From positions 7,313,840 through 7,377,839 of the forward strand of contig OX123185.2 in NCBI GenBank assembly GCA_944739405.2: 64,000 bases of DNA, read 5' to 3'. This DNA is from Euclidia mi. Taxonomy: Eukaryota > Arthropoda > Insecta > Lepidoptera > Erebidae. This document shows, piece by piece, positions 1 through 10,493 of this stretch. Numbering within the stretch: position 1 is the first letter of the stretch; the number at the start of each line of letters is the position of its first letter. The notes under the pieces were generated by a model. It worked only from the letters and a program-made list of their open reading frames with translations, was not told the origin of the DNA and did not search any database. Position numbers and translations under genes: made by a program.

Positions 1-119
1 AGCATCATTAAACCACTTGGTATCTTTGATCTTTGATCTGTTGGTAATAGTTTCTTAATGAGTTACTAGTTTGAGATAGATCTTGGCTCCGTCTGGTTGT
101 GGGTTAATAAAGCCATTGA

Positions 120-190
120 GCTGAATTGATGTATAAGCCATTACTGTAAAATTTCATCAAAATCCGCTCAGTAATTTTTGCGTGAAACAG
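120..190 (+). repeat. Fragment of dispersed lepidopteran repeat tail
   Basis: The stretch with AAATTTCATCAAAATCCGC and then TTTTTGCGTGAAACAG reads like the 3' part of a common arthropod repeat, usually seen as 'atttcatcaaaatcggttcag...gcgtgaaagag'. It is short and has no coding content. It ends just before the first copy of the 580-bp direct repeat. The family name is not resolved. Confidence 0.45.
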
Positions 191-197
191 ACGTGCA

Positions 198-775
198 TAT
201 GGGCGCACTGAGATTGTTTGTTAAAGCATAAACGTAGAGCAGAACCATCTAGATGGCTAAATGATAACTAACCCGGAAGTTAATATTATTTTAATGTAAT
301 TTTAACTAAATAACCAGTAAAATATTAATTGCATTTGCTTGTCATTAATATTATATATATTGTGTTACATTTCTGTATTTACACATATTTCTTGACGCTG
401 TATTGGTTTATATTGTCTTTAAATAGTTTGGTTAGCTTAGTCGCCCGCCAACACAGTTTGGTAATTAATATTATAACTAATTAAATTTATCAAGACGTAT
501 TTCGACGCTTTAGCTAAAGTAACTGGAATTCTATATTGTTTCTTAATTATAAAGATTAATTGATAGTTCATACATACGATAACATAAATCTTGCAGTTAA
601 ATGTATAATGTTTTGATACCGAGTAAGCTGATGCGATGGCGGGCGGCCATGACACTTTTCATCGGACTTTTTGTATCGTGATGTTCATTGCGTTAATATA
701 ATGCATTTTTCAGTAAATTTGTGTGGTTTAATTTGTGGATCCTCTGTGGGTGTCCTGACGATGGTGCCACGGCGC
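198..775. repeat. Direct repeat R580, copy 1
   Basis: This ~580-bp block recurs in the same orientation at 4863-5440 with only scattered substitutions (about 97% identity by eye). Both copies start at ATGGGCGCACTGAGAT and end at GGTGCCACGGCGCCGAAA. The inside is AT-rich, but the last 100 bases are GC-richer and include an ATG that would read MVPRRRK in both copies. Sequence diverges sharply outside both ends. No terminal inverted repeat or target duplication was found. It could be a pair of long terminal repeats, a promoter/first-exon block of an element, or a segmental duplication. Confidence 0.6.
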
Positions 776-1093
776 CGAAAGCAGCGGTGGGCTCAGCGCC
801 CCCTAAGAGACATCGAGAAATACATTTGGCGCGAAAGTAAAGGATCACTTGGCTTGGCCGCCAATACCAATGATGACCTGAAGACTGATGTGACAAGCAC
901 TTGGAAGACGTGTTTGGCGCTTGTCAACCCTGTTCGGAGACCGCACGGTGTGTCGGAGCTATCGTACGAGCGAGAGCGACTACGCCGGTCACGGGGGTGT
1001 GCTGTGGCGCGAACGCTGTTCTCCTTTGAGCTCTACCAGAGGTTGCAGATGCGGGTTGTTGATGCACTGACAGAGGTATTTATCCAGAGCTGA
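776..1093 (+). other. GC-rich open stretch of unknown origin
   Basis: The frame that opens at 671 runs to 1093 and leaves repeat R580 at 776. The segment is much GC-richer than its surroundings and contains arginine-rich text such as MVPRRRKQRW. No domain is recognised. Copy 2 of R580 is followed by different sequence, so this tail is not part of the repeat. It may be a decayed element coding region or chance. A host gene is not supported. Confidence 0.25.
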
Positions 1094-1234
1094 TTTGATT
1101 AGTTTTTGAGAAGCATCCTTTAACATTTTATAAATTATAGTGCTGTTTGTTTACATGATTACCTATTACCCCCGTAAGGATTACCAGATAAACATACAGT
1201 AAAAATTAAGTAACTGTTGTTTATCCACGTTTGG

Positions 1235-1345
1235 TTATGGTACATAACAGCGCTACTGTGCTTATAGTCACGTCGACCATGTCGGAAAGTTTCTGTAAAA
1301 CTCGACATCAGAGATGGTCACACACTTATTACACAAGAAAGAGAA
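1235..1345 (+). repeat. Decayed 3' fragment of the 5S-derived SINE
   Basis: The text GACCATGTCGGAAAGTTTC followed by CGACATCAGAGATGGTCACA matches, with substitutions, the reverse complement of the 3' half of the SINE at 29365-29612 (CCATGTCGGAAGACTTC, CCGACATCAGAGTTGGTCAC). The 5S-like head is missing or too decayed to see. Confidence 0.5.
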
Positions 1346-2755
1346 AATAACTTTGTTGTTATATGGTTCTACTAGTGTAATTATTAGTAAAGAACAGTAT
1401 AACTGCCTCTTTCAAGTAGAAGCTCTGATAGTCTTCTGACAGTTTAAATAAGCTAATTGATGTGCTGAATATGCATTCAATTGGTAGTCAATAGGTTATC
1501 TCAATGGTAAAACATTAAAACTAATATTTGTAAAGTTACAAAATAGGTTTTATTATATTTTTGTGGACTCTGTAGGTGCCTACATGATTTCCTTTTAACA
1601 TAAGGATGAAATTGTTAATGTCAACTTGGAGCTCAAGTTAATGTAATATAATTAATAACAGACAATGGAACCAAACATAATTATCTTAGTATCTGTCGCT
1701 CAATTTTATACCTGTATAGAATGATTTGTCCCAACAATGATGATAAGTCCTTGCTTAACCCAAACTACTCAAGCTAGCAACAGACAGTAGATTCCTTTAT
1801 GGGCATGGGCACTCACTTAGGTTCTATAATTGTCCACCTCTAAACATTTTAGGTTGAAAGTCTTAAGGCAGGTAACTGCTAATCTTTTATAAATACCAAG
1901 CCTTAGTGTTATACTTGGTAAATACAATTTATTTTATTTGTGAGTTCATTTGCAAAGATAGTGGCATATCTATTTAAATTCAAGATGACAATCAGTAATA
2001 AACCAATAAAATTTAGTGCCAACCTTATTGCTTAGCTCTTGTGGGATACAAGACAGTTAGGAATATGATTATTACAATAGTGATAAGTGGGTTTAAAGAA
2101 CATGTGAAAATCCATATCTCTTTTCACATTTAGCAGTATTTATTCTGAGCAATAAAAAATAATTGTATGGACTACGGGACTACTCATACTTTATTTCTAA
2201 GTCACTTATGATTACAGTCAGTTTGAGTTTATTTATTCAGATAAACAATAATTAGTTGTGTATGAATTAATAAGAATTACATTAGCATCTCATGTTAACA
2301 GTTTAAAATAAATATTAACATTATTTAGAAAAATCCCAAAACATAAAATTAAAGTTGAATTACCTAATGAAAGAGTTAATGTGTAGACAAATCATAAATA
2401 AAAACATTTATTTCAGAAAAGAAAGGTCTATTTATATAAATAAATAAAATGTTGAATTCATTATAAAATACCAATATCTGAAAGTCTTTATTAACTTTTG
2501 TATTATGGTTTATGATAGTAAATTCCTTAACTGAGTGGAATCCTTTAAAAAAGATATAAGAAAGCACTAATCTTGCTTTGAAATACTGGCAGCTTGTAAA
2601 TTTCTCTTTTATGGCTCAATTGGCAAACAGTTCAACAATTTCACAGCTTGCACTGTGCCTTAAAATATTCAATTTTGGATTCAACTTGTTCTTACATGAG
2701 TAATAATTATAGCACTAGTATTTTCGAAGTCCTTGAATCTGCAACATGGTTTGAA
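1346..2755. other. AT-rich region, no recognised feature
   Basis: No long open frame, RNA gene or clear repeat can be supported here. The only sizeable frame (2376-2567, -) is low-complexity AT-rich text with no domain. Confidence 0.6.
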
Positions 2756-2756
2756 A

Positions 2757-2832
2757 TCATTACATATTTATGATCATCATCCACAGTACGACTGATCACG
2801 GCTGAACATAGGCCTCTCCTTGTTCTTGTCAT
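2757..2832 (+). repeat. SINE-C head fragment
   Basis: TGATCATCATCCACAGTACG and CTGAACATAGGCCTCTCCT resemble the opening of the repeat at 30905 (CATCATCATCAGCC, CTGCTGAACTAGGCCTCTCC). The homology is lost within about 80 bases. Confidence 0.45.
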
Positions 2833-3044
2833 TTTGTTTTCTTGTTTGATGTGGATAAAACTTATTTTGAATTCTTAAGAACTGTTTTATCAAAACTACA
2901 AATGGGTATCCTGATTACTTTAATATTTGATTATCTAAAATGGCACTGTCAGACTGAACCTGAGAAAATTCAGTGTCTACTGTCTTTTGTATTTTACCTT
3001 AGGTGTAAAATATGGCCTCCAACACTGTTGTAGCAAAGTTAACT

Positions 3045-3620
3045 TACAGACCAATGCACAGGTTGAACATGCCTGATATATAGATAAAGCTTAATAGGCC
3101 GCACTACTTTGTAAGAGTAGAAGTTTATTTCATCTACAATTACAAAGGTTCATGGAACTAATACTTGGGTGGGAAATGTTGCCCACCACCTGCCTTTTGA
3201 GTGTTACAGGTTGAAGATGACATCCTGGCAGATGACCTGGGTCCTGGCCTTAGCGTGAAAAGAGGATGGACGAGCGGTCCTTTACTGATTAATATGTATG
3301 GATGACAGTGGCCCACCCCTTTGACGTCGGTGGTTTCGTCTGAGGGCTACGCGCACACATGCCGCATGAGCGCTATACTAAGCTGGACCCCAGCATTGCT
3401 TGCTAACCTTTGTAGCTGATCAACATCAACAACTGTATAAGCAGCTTGACCGTATGGGCGGAGGATTCGTCAGATACCGATTTACGTGGGGGCCCTCTAC
3501 CTCCTCCACTGTCGTTGTTGAACCTATGTAATCGCATTGTATTGATATAATGATTAAAAAAAATATATATATAATGATTAAAATGATTGAAAATGATTAT
3601 TTTATGTATATGCATTGATG
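3045..3620. other. Uncoded region with moderate GC
   Basis: The bases around 3200-3510 are GC-richer than their flanks but hold no recognised domain, tRNA or SINE promoter. A run of AT-rich simple sequence follows at 3540-3610. The sequence AACTAATACTTGGGTGGG near 3157 faintly recalls a 5S C box, but there is too little similarity to call it. Confidence 0.4.
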
Positions 3621-3733
3621 TGTTTATGAGGCAAATTTTGCATTTATGTGTTTGAGTAAAATTTTATTTTTCCTATCCAACATCCTTCCCAAAACGCTGG
3701 CTGGCCACAATGCGTATCCTTGATCCTGGTCTT

Positions 3734-3861
3734 GTTGGCTAGATCCCGTGATGGGTGATGCCGTGTGTTGGCTAGATCCCGTGATGGGTGATGCCGTGTG
3801 TTGGCTAGATCCCGTGATGGGTGATGCCGTGTGTTGGCTAGATCCCGTGATGGGTGATGCC
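3734..3861. repeat. 33-bp minisatellite, about 3.9 units
   Basis: A unit beginning GTTGGCTAGATCCCGTGATG repeats at 3734, 3767, 3800 and 3833 with no visible differences between units. Because 33 is divisible by three, the minus strand reads an 11-residue repeat (TASPITGSSQH) inside the open frame 3624-3863. That is an expected by-product and no gene is claimed. The array abuts the 3' end of the SINE-D copy at 3865-4055 and may have grown from that tail or from a target duplication. Confidence 0.85.
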
Positions 3862-3864
3862 ATC

Positions 3865-4055
3865 TAGATACTTTAGTCCCACGTAATAAGGGGCGAGCCT
3901 ATTGCCGTACCGGGCATATTTCCAGACTCCGTGCTGCTACTGAGAATTTCGTGACAGATAAACCCAGTAACACTGCCCGACCCAGGAATCGAACCCGGGA
4001 CCTCCCGATCCCACGCGCAGATTTATGCCGCGAGACCAACGAGGCAGTCGTATAG
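3865..4055 (-). mobile_element. tRNA-derived SINE-D, - copy
   Basis: Read on -, it has an A-box-like TTGGTCTCGCGG near 4035 and a clear B box in GGTCCCGGGTTCGATTCC (about 3985-4002). It then has the family body (TACTGAGAATTTC-like and CCGGTACGGC, complement GCCGTACCGGGC) and the tail CCCCTTATTACGTGGGACT. The same order occurs in the complete copy at 52260-52500. The distal 3' end (CTGCCTACCCCTTCGGGG) is absent, so this copy is 3'-truncated or deleted. Confidence 0.75.
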
Positions 4056-4195
4056 GGATTGATGTCGAGTTTTCCGTCTCTACGCAAAGATGGTATTTGC
4101 ATCGTGTTATCTCTTAGTCGCCTCTTACGACACCCACGGGAAGATAGGGGGTGGTGACACTTGTATTCTATGCCATCAACCACACGGCTGTGAGA
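4056..4195. repeat. SINE-C tail fragment
   Basis: CTCTTACGACACCCACGGGA then GGGGGTGGTGACACTTGTAT and CATCAACCACACGG correspond to the last 80 bases of the repeat at 30905-31148 (CTCTTACGACACCCATGGGA, GGGGTGGTGACATTCCGTAT, CGTCACCACACGG). It sits immediately beside the SINE-D copy, so the two are nested or composite. Confidence 0.6.
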
Positions 4196-4862
4196 ATCTG
4201 TTTGAGAATTTAACTGTCCCTTGTGGTTCAGTTGTGTTAATTTTATGCAAGCTATAATTTTTAACTTTCGTTATTATGGGTGTGTAAACATGTAATTGCA
4301 ACTGAGATAACTGTTTGATAATATTGTACTGTCTGCTGATGATAAAATTGTTTACATTTTGTTTATAAAGTACTTTGTTAAAGCTGCAATAATTTACTTG
4401 TTTATTGTGATCACTATATTAACTTGGAAGTTTACTTTTAAATCAAGATAACTATTGCTGATTTTGTATTGTTTACTGATACCACATTGGTAACTGCCAG
4501 TAACTGTCTGCTGATAACAGTTCACTGATAATAACTGTGTGTTGATGTCTAAACTGTTTACTTTTTCGTTTATTCTATACTTTTGTACTAACCTGTAATT
4601 CATTTTTGTATTGTCATTGTATGAGGTTGTTATTGTGATAGTAACTTGTTGCTTGCTCAAGCATGATGTTACTGGATAAGATTATATTGTGATAGTAATT
4701 TGGTGCTTGCTCTAGCATGTGACTAGTTAAGATTATAACTACACATCTTAAATACGCACACCAGTAATTTATCAATTACCCACCTGAATGTAGAGTCATA
4801 AAAACTTTATAGTTTGTAATTTTGCAAGCGCAGAGAGCGCGCTTGTTGTCAGTATGGCCGTA
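4196..4862. other. AT-rich spacer, no recognised feature
   Basis: Uncoded AT-rich DNA between the SINE cluster and copy 2 of R580. The phrase ATTGTGATAGTAA...TTG-TGCTTGCTC occurs twice (about 4632 and 4688), a small local duplication. No gene is supported. Confidence 0.5.
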
Positions 4863-5440
4863 TGGGCGCACTGAGATGGTTTGTTAAAGCATAAACGTAG
4901 AGCAGAGCCATCTAGATGGCTAAATGATAACTAACCCGGAAGTTAATATTATTTTAATGTAATTTTAACTAAATAACCAGTAAAATATTAATTGTATTTG
5001 CTTGTAATTAATATTATATATATTGTGTTACATTTCTGTATTTACACATATTTCTTGACGCTGTATTGGTTTATATTGTCTTTAAATAGTTTGGTTAGCT
5101 TAGTCGCCCGCCAACACATTTTGGTAATTAATATTATAACTAATTAAATTTATCAAGACGTATTTCGATGCTTTAGCTAAAGTAACTGGAATTCTATATT
5201 GTTTCTGAATTATAAAGATTAATTGAAAGTTCATACATACGATAATATAAATCTTGCAATTAAATGTATAATGTTTTGATACCGAGTAAGCTGATGCGAT
5301 GGCGTGCGGCCGTGACACTTTTCATCGGACTTTTTGTATCGTGATGTTCATTGCGTTAATATAATGCAGTTTTCAGTAAATTTGTGTGGTTTAATTTGTG
5401 GATCCACTGGTGGTGTCCTGACGATGGTGCCACGGCGCCG
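4863..5440. repeat. Direct repeat R580, copy 2
   Basis: This is the second copy of the block at 198-775, in the same orientation 4,665 bases downstream. It keeps the same two ends (ATGGGCGCACTGAGAT and GGTGCCACGGCGCCGAAA). The 72-residue minus frames in the two copies differ at six residues over a short stretch, giving no sign of protein-level conservation. Different sequence follows the 3' boundary here than after copy 1. Confidence 0.6.
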
Positions 5441-5965
5441 AAATGCACGTAGCCTCACGATGATTCCGTTCATGGTTTAGCATTTAAAATAATTAATTCG
5501 CACTTATTTTCGACAAGTCAGCCTTGAGTGCCATGGTTTTGAACCTAGAACCATTTGTCTAGTAGTACGTCAGTTGCTCCACTAGAGTATCGCTGCCGCA
5601 TAATTGCGCATGTCATAATTAATCACTACAACAGCATTCAAGCGTTTACCAAGACAATGCTCCTGATTAAAATGAAGGTTTATGAACGCAAAGTCAAAGC
5701 ATTTCAATGTCGGTCTAAGATCTTAAGTACTGTCTAGCAAACAGCACGAGAAGCGAACATTAAAACAGAAAGGCTTACCCTCTTGTTCGCTTTCACATGA
5801 AGCGCGGGGAGTAAAATAAGTACTTCATTAGTATAAGATTTTCCAACTACGAATAGAATAAAGCAAAATGGAGAGCATTGAAATTAAAGTAATGTTTACG
5901 GAATGTGTCGCGACATATTGGTTTTACTGAGATTACATTTACCGAATGATCTACAAATTACAATA
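5441..5965. other. Uncoded region
   Basis: No domain-bearing frame, RNA gene or classified repeat is visible between repeat R580 copy 2 and the repeat at 5968. Confidence 0.5.
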
Positions 5966-5967
5966 TC

Positions 5968-6145
5968 CATACTAATATAGTAAAACTTAAGAGTTTGTTT
6001 GCTTGTTTGGATGAACGCGATAATCTCAGGAACTACTGGTCAAATTTGGATGATGCTATTTGTGTGCAGAAAGGCTATAAGCTGGAAGGCATTATGCTAT
6101 GACCTACAGGTGCGGAGCAGAAACCCTAAATAAAGCGGGTGTTGT
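5968..6145 (+). repeat. Dispersed 'AATCTCAGGAACTACTGG' repeat, copy 1
   Basis: The order ACTAATATAGTAAAACTTAA, GATAATCTCAGGAACTACTG, GTGTGCAGAAAGGCTATAAG and GGTGCGGAGCAGA is a widely seen arthropod repeat tail. A second, shorter copy lies at 7005-7147. It has no coding capacity. The parent element (LINE tail or SINE) is not resolved. Confidence 0.55.
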
Positions 6146-6169
6146 CGAAGGCTTATCTTGTTTTGATTA

Positions 6170-6290
6170 AATATTATTATTTTCCGACGTTTCGGCTACT
6201 TTACAGGAACCGTGGTCATGGAAGACTAACCTGAAATGTGTTTAATGTCAAATTGTAGCATTCGCGTAAACCCAAGAAAATACTAAACCA
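6170..6290 (+). repeat. Dispersed repeat with CCGACGTTTCGG
   Basis: It contains TTTCCGACGTTTCGGCTAC and, 60 bases on, GCATTCGCGTAAACCCAAGA. Both phrases recur inside the palindrome arms (about 21750-21895 and its mirror 24007-24152), where AACATTCGCGTAAACCCAAG follows the CCGACGTTTCGAAA block. This supports a shared repeat family of unknown class. Confidence 0.5.
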
Positions 6291-6646
6291 GAATACAATT
6301 ATTTTGTTTAAAATTAAATAAGTGTATCTTAACATTTTAATAGCTGGCGTTACCGATCTGCCACAAATAACCAGCATTTGGAATTTAATCTAAAATTCAA
6401 ACCGAAATATATAAAACATGACCTTATTTTATATAACTCTTTTCTTCGAAACGATTATATTCTATTTTCCTTTATTATTCTCAAATGTTAAGCACATTAC
6501 TTCATGTCTGAATATGATCTCTTTCAATTTCGTCAGTACTAGGAATAGGTAACATGATTGATATGTCTAACAAACATGATTATTTCTATAAAATTGCCTT
6601 TTACTTATACTTGCGTATTTTTCGTTATCATCTTATTTTATCCTTC

Positions 6647-6995
6647 TAGCGTTATCCCAGTTTCAATTTGGGGTCCGCTTACTAGTCTAACCGGATTTTG
6701 CGGAATATTGGCTTTCACACGGAGCGACTGCCTGTCTCACCTCCGCAACCCGAAGGGTTAGCGATATTCCATGTTTTAGACTAGTGTCAGTTTATTTTAA
6801 AGGTACTGACGCCCTATAAGTAACGACTGTCAAAGATCTTCATAACAACCGGGATGGACAGGGACACATGGAGCTAGCAATAATTAACAATTCAATATGC
6901 ACATTGCTCCGAAAAGTCTGTGGTGCGTGCCGTGGATTCGAACCCGATAACCTCTGCATGTCAGTCTGTTGGTATCTCCAGTAGGCCATTTAATA
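6647..6995 (-). mobile_element. tRNA-derived SINE-A, - copy
   Basis: Read on -, it opens with a tRNA-like head (TACTGGAGATACCAACAG, then a B box GGGTTCGAATCCACGGCACG at about 6930-6950). It continues through GCACATTG and GTCCATCCCGGTTGT to the tail with GGGTTGCGGAGGTGAGACAG, CCGGTTAGACTAGTAAGCGG and CTGGGATAACGCTA. The same order is seen in the fuller + copy at 58098-58472. It includes the uninterrupted site GTAACGACTGTCAAAG (6819-6834) that is occupied by another element at 42168. Confidence 0.8.
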
Positions 6996-7004
6996 CCATC
7001 TATA

Positions 7005-7147
7005 TTACCTAATATTATAAAGCTGAAGAGTATAATCTCAGGAACTACTGGTCTGATTTCAGTAATTATTTTGTGTTGGAGAGATCATTTATTGAGGGAG
7101 GTGAAATGCTATATAACATCACGCTTTGAGCTACGCGTGCGGAGGAT
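7005..7147 (+). repeat. Dispersed 'AATCTCAGGAACTACTGG' repeat, copy 2
   Basis: CCTAATATTATAAAGCTGAA, ATAATCTCAGGAACTACTGG, GTGTTGGAGAG and CGTGCGGAGG follow the same order as the copy at 5968-6145, with many substitutions and small deletions. Confidence 0.5.
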
Positions 7148-8095
7148 AATTGATATTATTTTACGTACTTAACTATGCATCGCCTAATCAAGCTGCTTCT
7201 TGAAAAACGTTTCTTTATAATAGAACATTCCCAACTCCTTACTGGCCATAGAGTATGAAGAGATTACTTTTTAAATTCAATTACGTTCCCAAAACTTTTC
7301 GAATTAAGGTTCGTCTACTGTTCATCATAGAATTTCAAAACATAGTATTATTTCGTTATCGCCGTCTGGGGTAAAATACAGGCAGTAAGTTTACGGAGCG
7401 TTTGCGAAGATGACACTTTGATGGGGCAGAACTCGTAACATTACCAAGTTTTCTCATACTTTAATAATGACTGCGTAATGGCTGCGGTTCAATTAGGTCC
7501 CCGAGGTCCAAGGGACTTAATAGAGCTTTGTTTCGGAATCTGTTCGTGCACGTGCTGTAAAAATAGTTTCCAAATTTCATACATATCGTATTAGCCAATT
7601 AAATAAAATGTCTCCTAATATTGTGTAAAAAAGTGCACACGAAACATACCTAAATCAAACCAAAAATAATCGTGATCACACAAAGCTTTATGCTAGATGG
7701 GTATCGAATGCTTGACCTCCGTCGTAGTAGTTTGGGTCACGAATCACTAGACCAATGGGCCTCTATGAATGCTCAAGTATATCACAAGAATAGCAGGAAC
7801 AATCTTCAGATTGACTTTACTTTTATTGCTTCTCTCTCGTAACGCGGCTTTCATTAGGAATATCGGTTTAATTAGGTTACGACACACTTCCAGCTTGGCT
7901 CCTCTATTCCCAAGCACATCTCGTTATTATAACCTCTGTATATGCAAATCTCAGCACTATTCCTATTCCATGGAAAGGTTGCTTCAGAGCATTTGATATT
8001 GGATAACACAAATGGCTAAAGTATTTGACCAAAGATAGTGATAAGGCTAACCTAGTTCTTACCTTCTTACGGTTTACGATTCTTTATAATTTTGA
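7148..8095. other. Uncoded region
   Basis: No domain, RNA gene or classified repeat can be supported. The frame at 7769-7996 has no recognisable content. Confidence 0.5.
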
Positions 8096-8731
8096 AGAAT
8101 GAAGGTAAGAATGAAAGAGATATTGAAAGAAGAGTTAATGCAGGTAATAGTGTGAATGGAGCTCTGAAGGCGTTTATGAACAGTCAAAACGTGTCCAAAA
8201 AGGCGCGTTTCGCTGTACATAGAGGGGTGTTAGTGCCTACCCTTATGTATGGTAGTGAAATTTAGGTATGGCAGAAGAGATTTGAAAGTAGAATAAATGC
8301 TGTAGAAATGAGAACACTGAGAAGTATGTGTGGTGTGTCTTTGACCGACAGAGTAAAGAATTGTGTGATACGAGAGTAATGTGGGGTAAAAGAAGATGTA
8401 GTGACAAGCATCGAGAAAGGCATGTTAAGATGGTTTGGGCACATGGAGAGGATAGATGACGAAAGACTGACAAAGAAGATATATAAGGCAAGTGTGAATG
8501 GGATAGGACGAAGGGGAAGACCTAGGCGGACGTTCTCTGACCAGATTTGAGGCATTCTAAAAAAGGACAGGTCAGAAGTACCCTAAACAGAAGAGCATGC
8601 ATGAGAAACTTGATGGGAGTGGATGAAGCAAGAGAGGTACGAGTATGTCAGGATCGTTGCAAATGGCGTTCCGTAGTCTCTGCCTACTCCTCCGGGAAAC
8701 AGGTGTGAGTCTATGTATGTATGTATGTATA
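8096..8731 (+). pseudogene. RTE-like LINE, 3' end of the reverse transcriptase ORF
   Basis: A degraded frame reads text typical of the C-terminal part of RTE-like LINE polyproteins. It has a segment after the palm (VPTLMYGSEI), then EMRTLRSMCGVS, MLRWFGHMERIDD and a closing GRRGRPRRTFSDQI. At least three in-frame stops interrupt it (about 8263, 8378 and 8548). The catalytic palm is absent, so this is a 5'-truncated dead copy. It ends in an ATGT microsatellite (about 8712-8731), which fits the microsatellite tails of RTE-type elements. Clade assignment is from motif memory only. Confidence 0.7.
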
Positions 8732-9545
8732 ATTTTGAAAATAGAAGCCTAGAGTTTAGTGATGAGACCAAAACATCTAATGATGAATTATTATAAAGAT
8801 GTACTAGCCAAGCGATCGAAAGACATTTTAGTAATCGATCTACCGATTTTCACGTTGGATAATGTGTATTAATTACCTAAGTCTAAAGGTACTTCATTTG
8901 TCATGGACAACTCAAAAAGTTTTCCTTAGTCTTAGAAACTTCTTTTCAATTATTAATTTCTCTGATGTAATCAATTCATACCAGAAGACTTATCAAGCTC
9001 GTGACCTTATTTGTAGAATTATAAGCGCGGAGGTATTTAATTTACTATTGACAAATGAAAACTGCTTTTCTTTGTCTTCAAAACTTTTTTCATATAACCT
9101 CATTCCTCAGATAAAATCGATCAAGATTTATAGAAGTCTACCAAGTTTGCATAGAATCTCTCTTAAACGTATTCAAGCTGTTAGCAAATGCGAAGTATAA
9201 AATAAAATTTCAATATCTTAACTAACATCACAAAGATTAAGTGGGCGATCGTGTCAGGATTTCCATAATGTAAATTGTAGGTTAGTGCGGCTCATCAATC
9301 TCTGTTGAGGCTACAACATTTTTAAACAAGTTTTTTTGGGGATAGAAAATATCGATACCAATCTTGGTAAACGTTTTAGATACATTTGTTTTATGCTGCA
9401 ATACCTATTTTCTTTGTAGATGAGAACGGAAAAAAAATTGTATAAACCTGTAGGTGATCGGTTTTTCCGCAGTACCGGCTGGTAGCGCGATCTATCTTTC
9501 TATTGATAGTTAATTATGTCAACACCTAGCTAATAAATTCCTTTG
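8732..9545. other. Uncoded AT-rich region
   Basis: One open frame of 112 codons (8862-9200, +) lies here. Its translation is leucine- and serine-rich with no domain that I recognise and no conserved partner in the window, so it is not called as a gene. Nothing else is evident. Confidence 0.45.
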
Positions 9546-9559
9546 CATACCACAGTGTC

Positions 9560-10493
9560 AAAACGAGCGATCTTTTATCCCTTTCATTCCCAAAAGCACG
9601 CCTTGCTCTAATTGGTCGTGGAATTCGATGACACTGCGAGGAGTCGAAGATGAATCGTCACGCTGATCGGTCGCGTGCTTACGCAGCCCCGCGCCGCGCT
9701 GAACGTGTGCAATACCGCAATATTAACCGCTTTTATACTATAAATGAGAACTAAACTGCCCGTGGGTGTAGTGGAGTGATCTGTGCAGCTTCAAGCTAGA
9801 TCAAAAGGGAGTGATCTGTTTTGTGGCCCGACTCTGGAAGACGCCGGCGGCCGCCATTTTGTAAAGAAGAAGACTGACTTGAAAGGTAAGGCGTGCCTCC
9901 TATATCCTATAGTCATAAGATCGCCCGTTCACCCATCTTCTAGGCGATTTACCAGCCATTCTTGATACAGTCCACAGTATTAATATTTTTCCATATCACC
10001 AAATCGCCTAGTACATGTTTCGGTGCATCGCCGAACCATTTTTTTGGTCCTTTGAGCCGGATTAATTTGCGTTTATAAGTAACCTCTCGTTTATCTCGCG
10101 TAGGTATCTTCTAGAAGTACTTACCTAGGTAGTTATAGCGCCTAGCTATACTCCTAGTCCATTTACATACTCATTACGGTGTTACTTCCGCACGCTTCCG
10201 TAGGTAATATACTTTTATGTAGCTACCTACTAGTCTGATATATCTACCCAATTATTATTACTGGAACTATCATAGTTGTCTTGTAAATTCCATATTTCAA
10301 GCACCTTTTAATTCCACCGCCTTAAAGTTGTTGCCTACTTACGAATAACTACTGCATAAACACCTACTTAGGTAAAATAATAGGTACTTTAGGTATTCTT
10401 ATTTTGATTCGGTCTCATTAGCTTATACCTTCTTAGACATGGCGCAACAAAAGAAGCCATGCATGTCGGAAGAAAAAGCAAGAGCTGAAAATC
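9560..10493 (+). other. Probable 5' LTR/leader region of BEL-1
   Basis: This GC-richer segment upstream of the BEL-1 gag has a TATAAAT box at about 9739 followed by a CTGTGCAGCTTC stretch, then AAAGGTAAGGCG at 9880, which resembles a splice donor. It is where a BEL 5' LTR and leader should lie. No matching 3' LTR was found, because the element is cut off at 19793, so the LTR borders cannot be set. An ATG at 10439 opens a short frame that is out of phase with gag, so the gag start is damaged. Confidence 0.4.

Noticed and set aside
3624..3863. Protein with four TASPITGSSQH repeats
   Set aside because: It is the translation of a 33-bp minisatellite beside a SINE, with no start context, partner or domain.
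437..5318. 72-residue minus frames present in both copies of repeat R580
   Set aside because: The two translations differ at six residues over a short, closely related DNA stretch, so there is no sign of selection on the protein; the frame is just part of the repeat.
8862..9200. 112-codon plus frame as a possible host gene
   Set aside because: AT-rich, with no domain, no supporting upstream signals and no homology that I can recognise.
9560..10490. Setting exact LTR borders for BEL-1
   Set aside because: The 3' LTR is absent, so the borders cannot be derived from the sequence alone.
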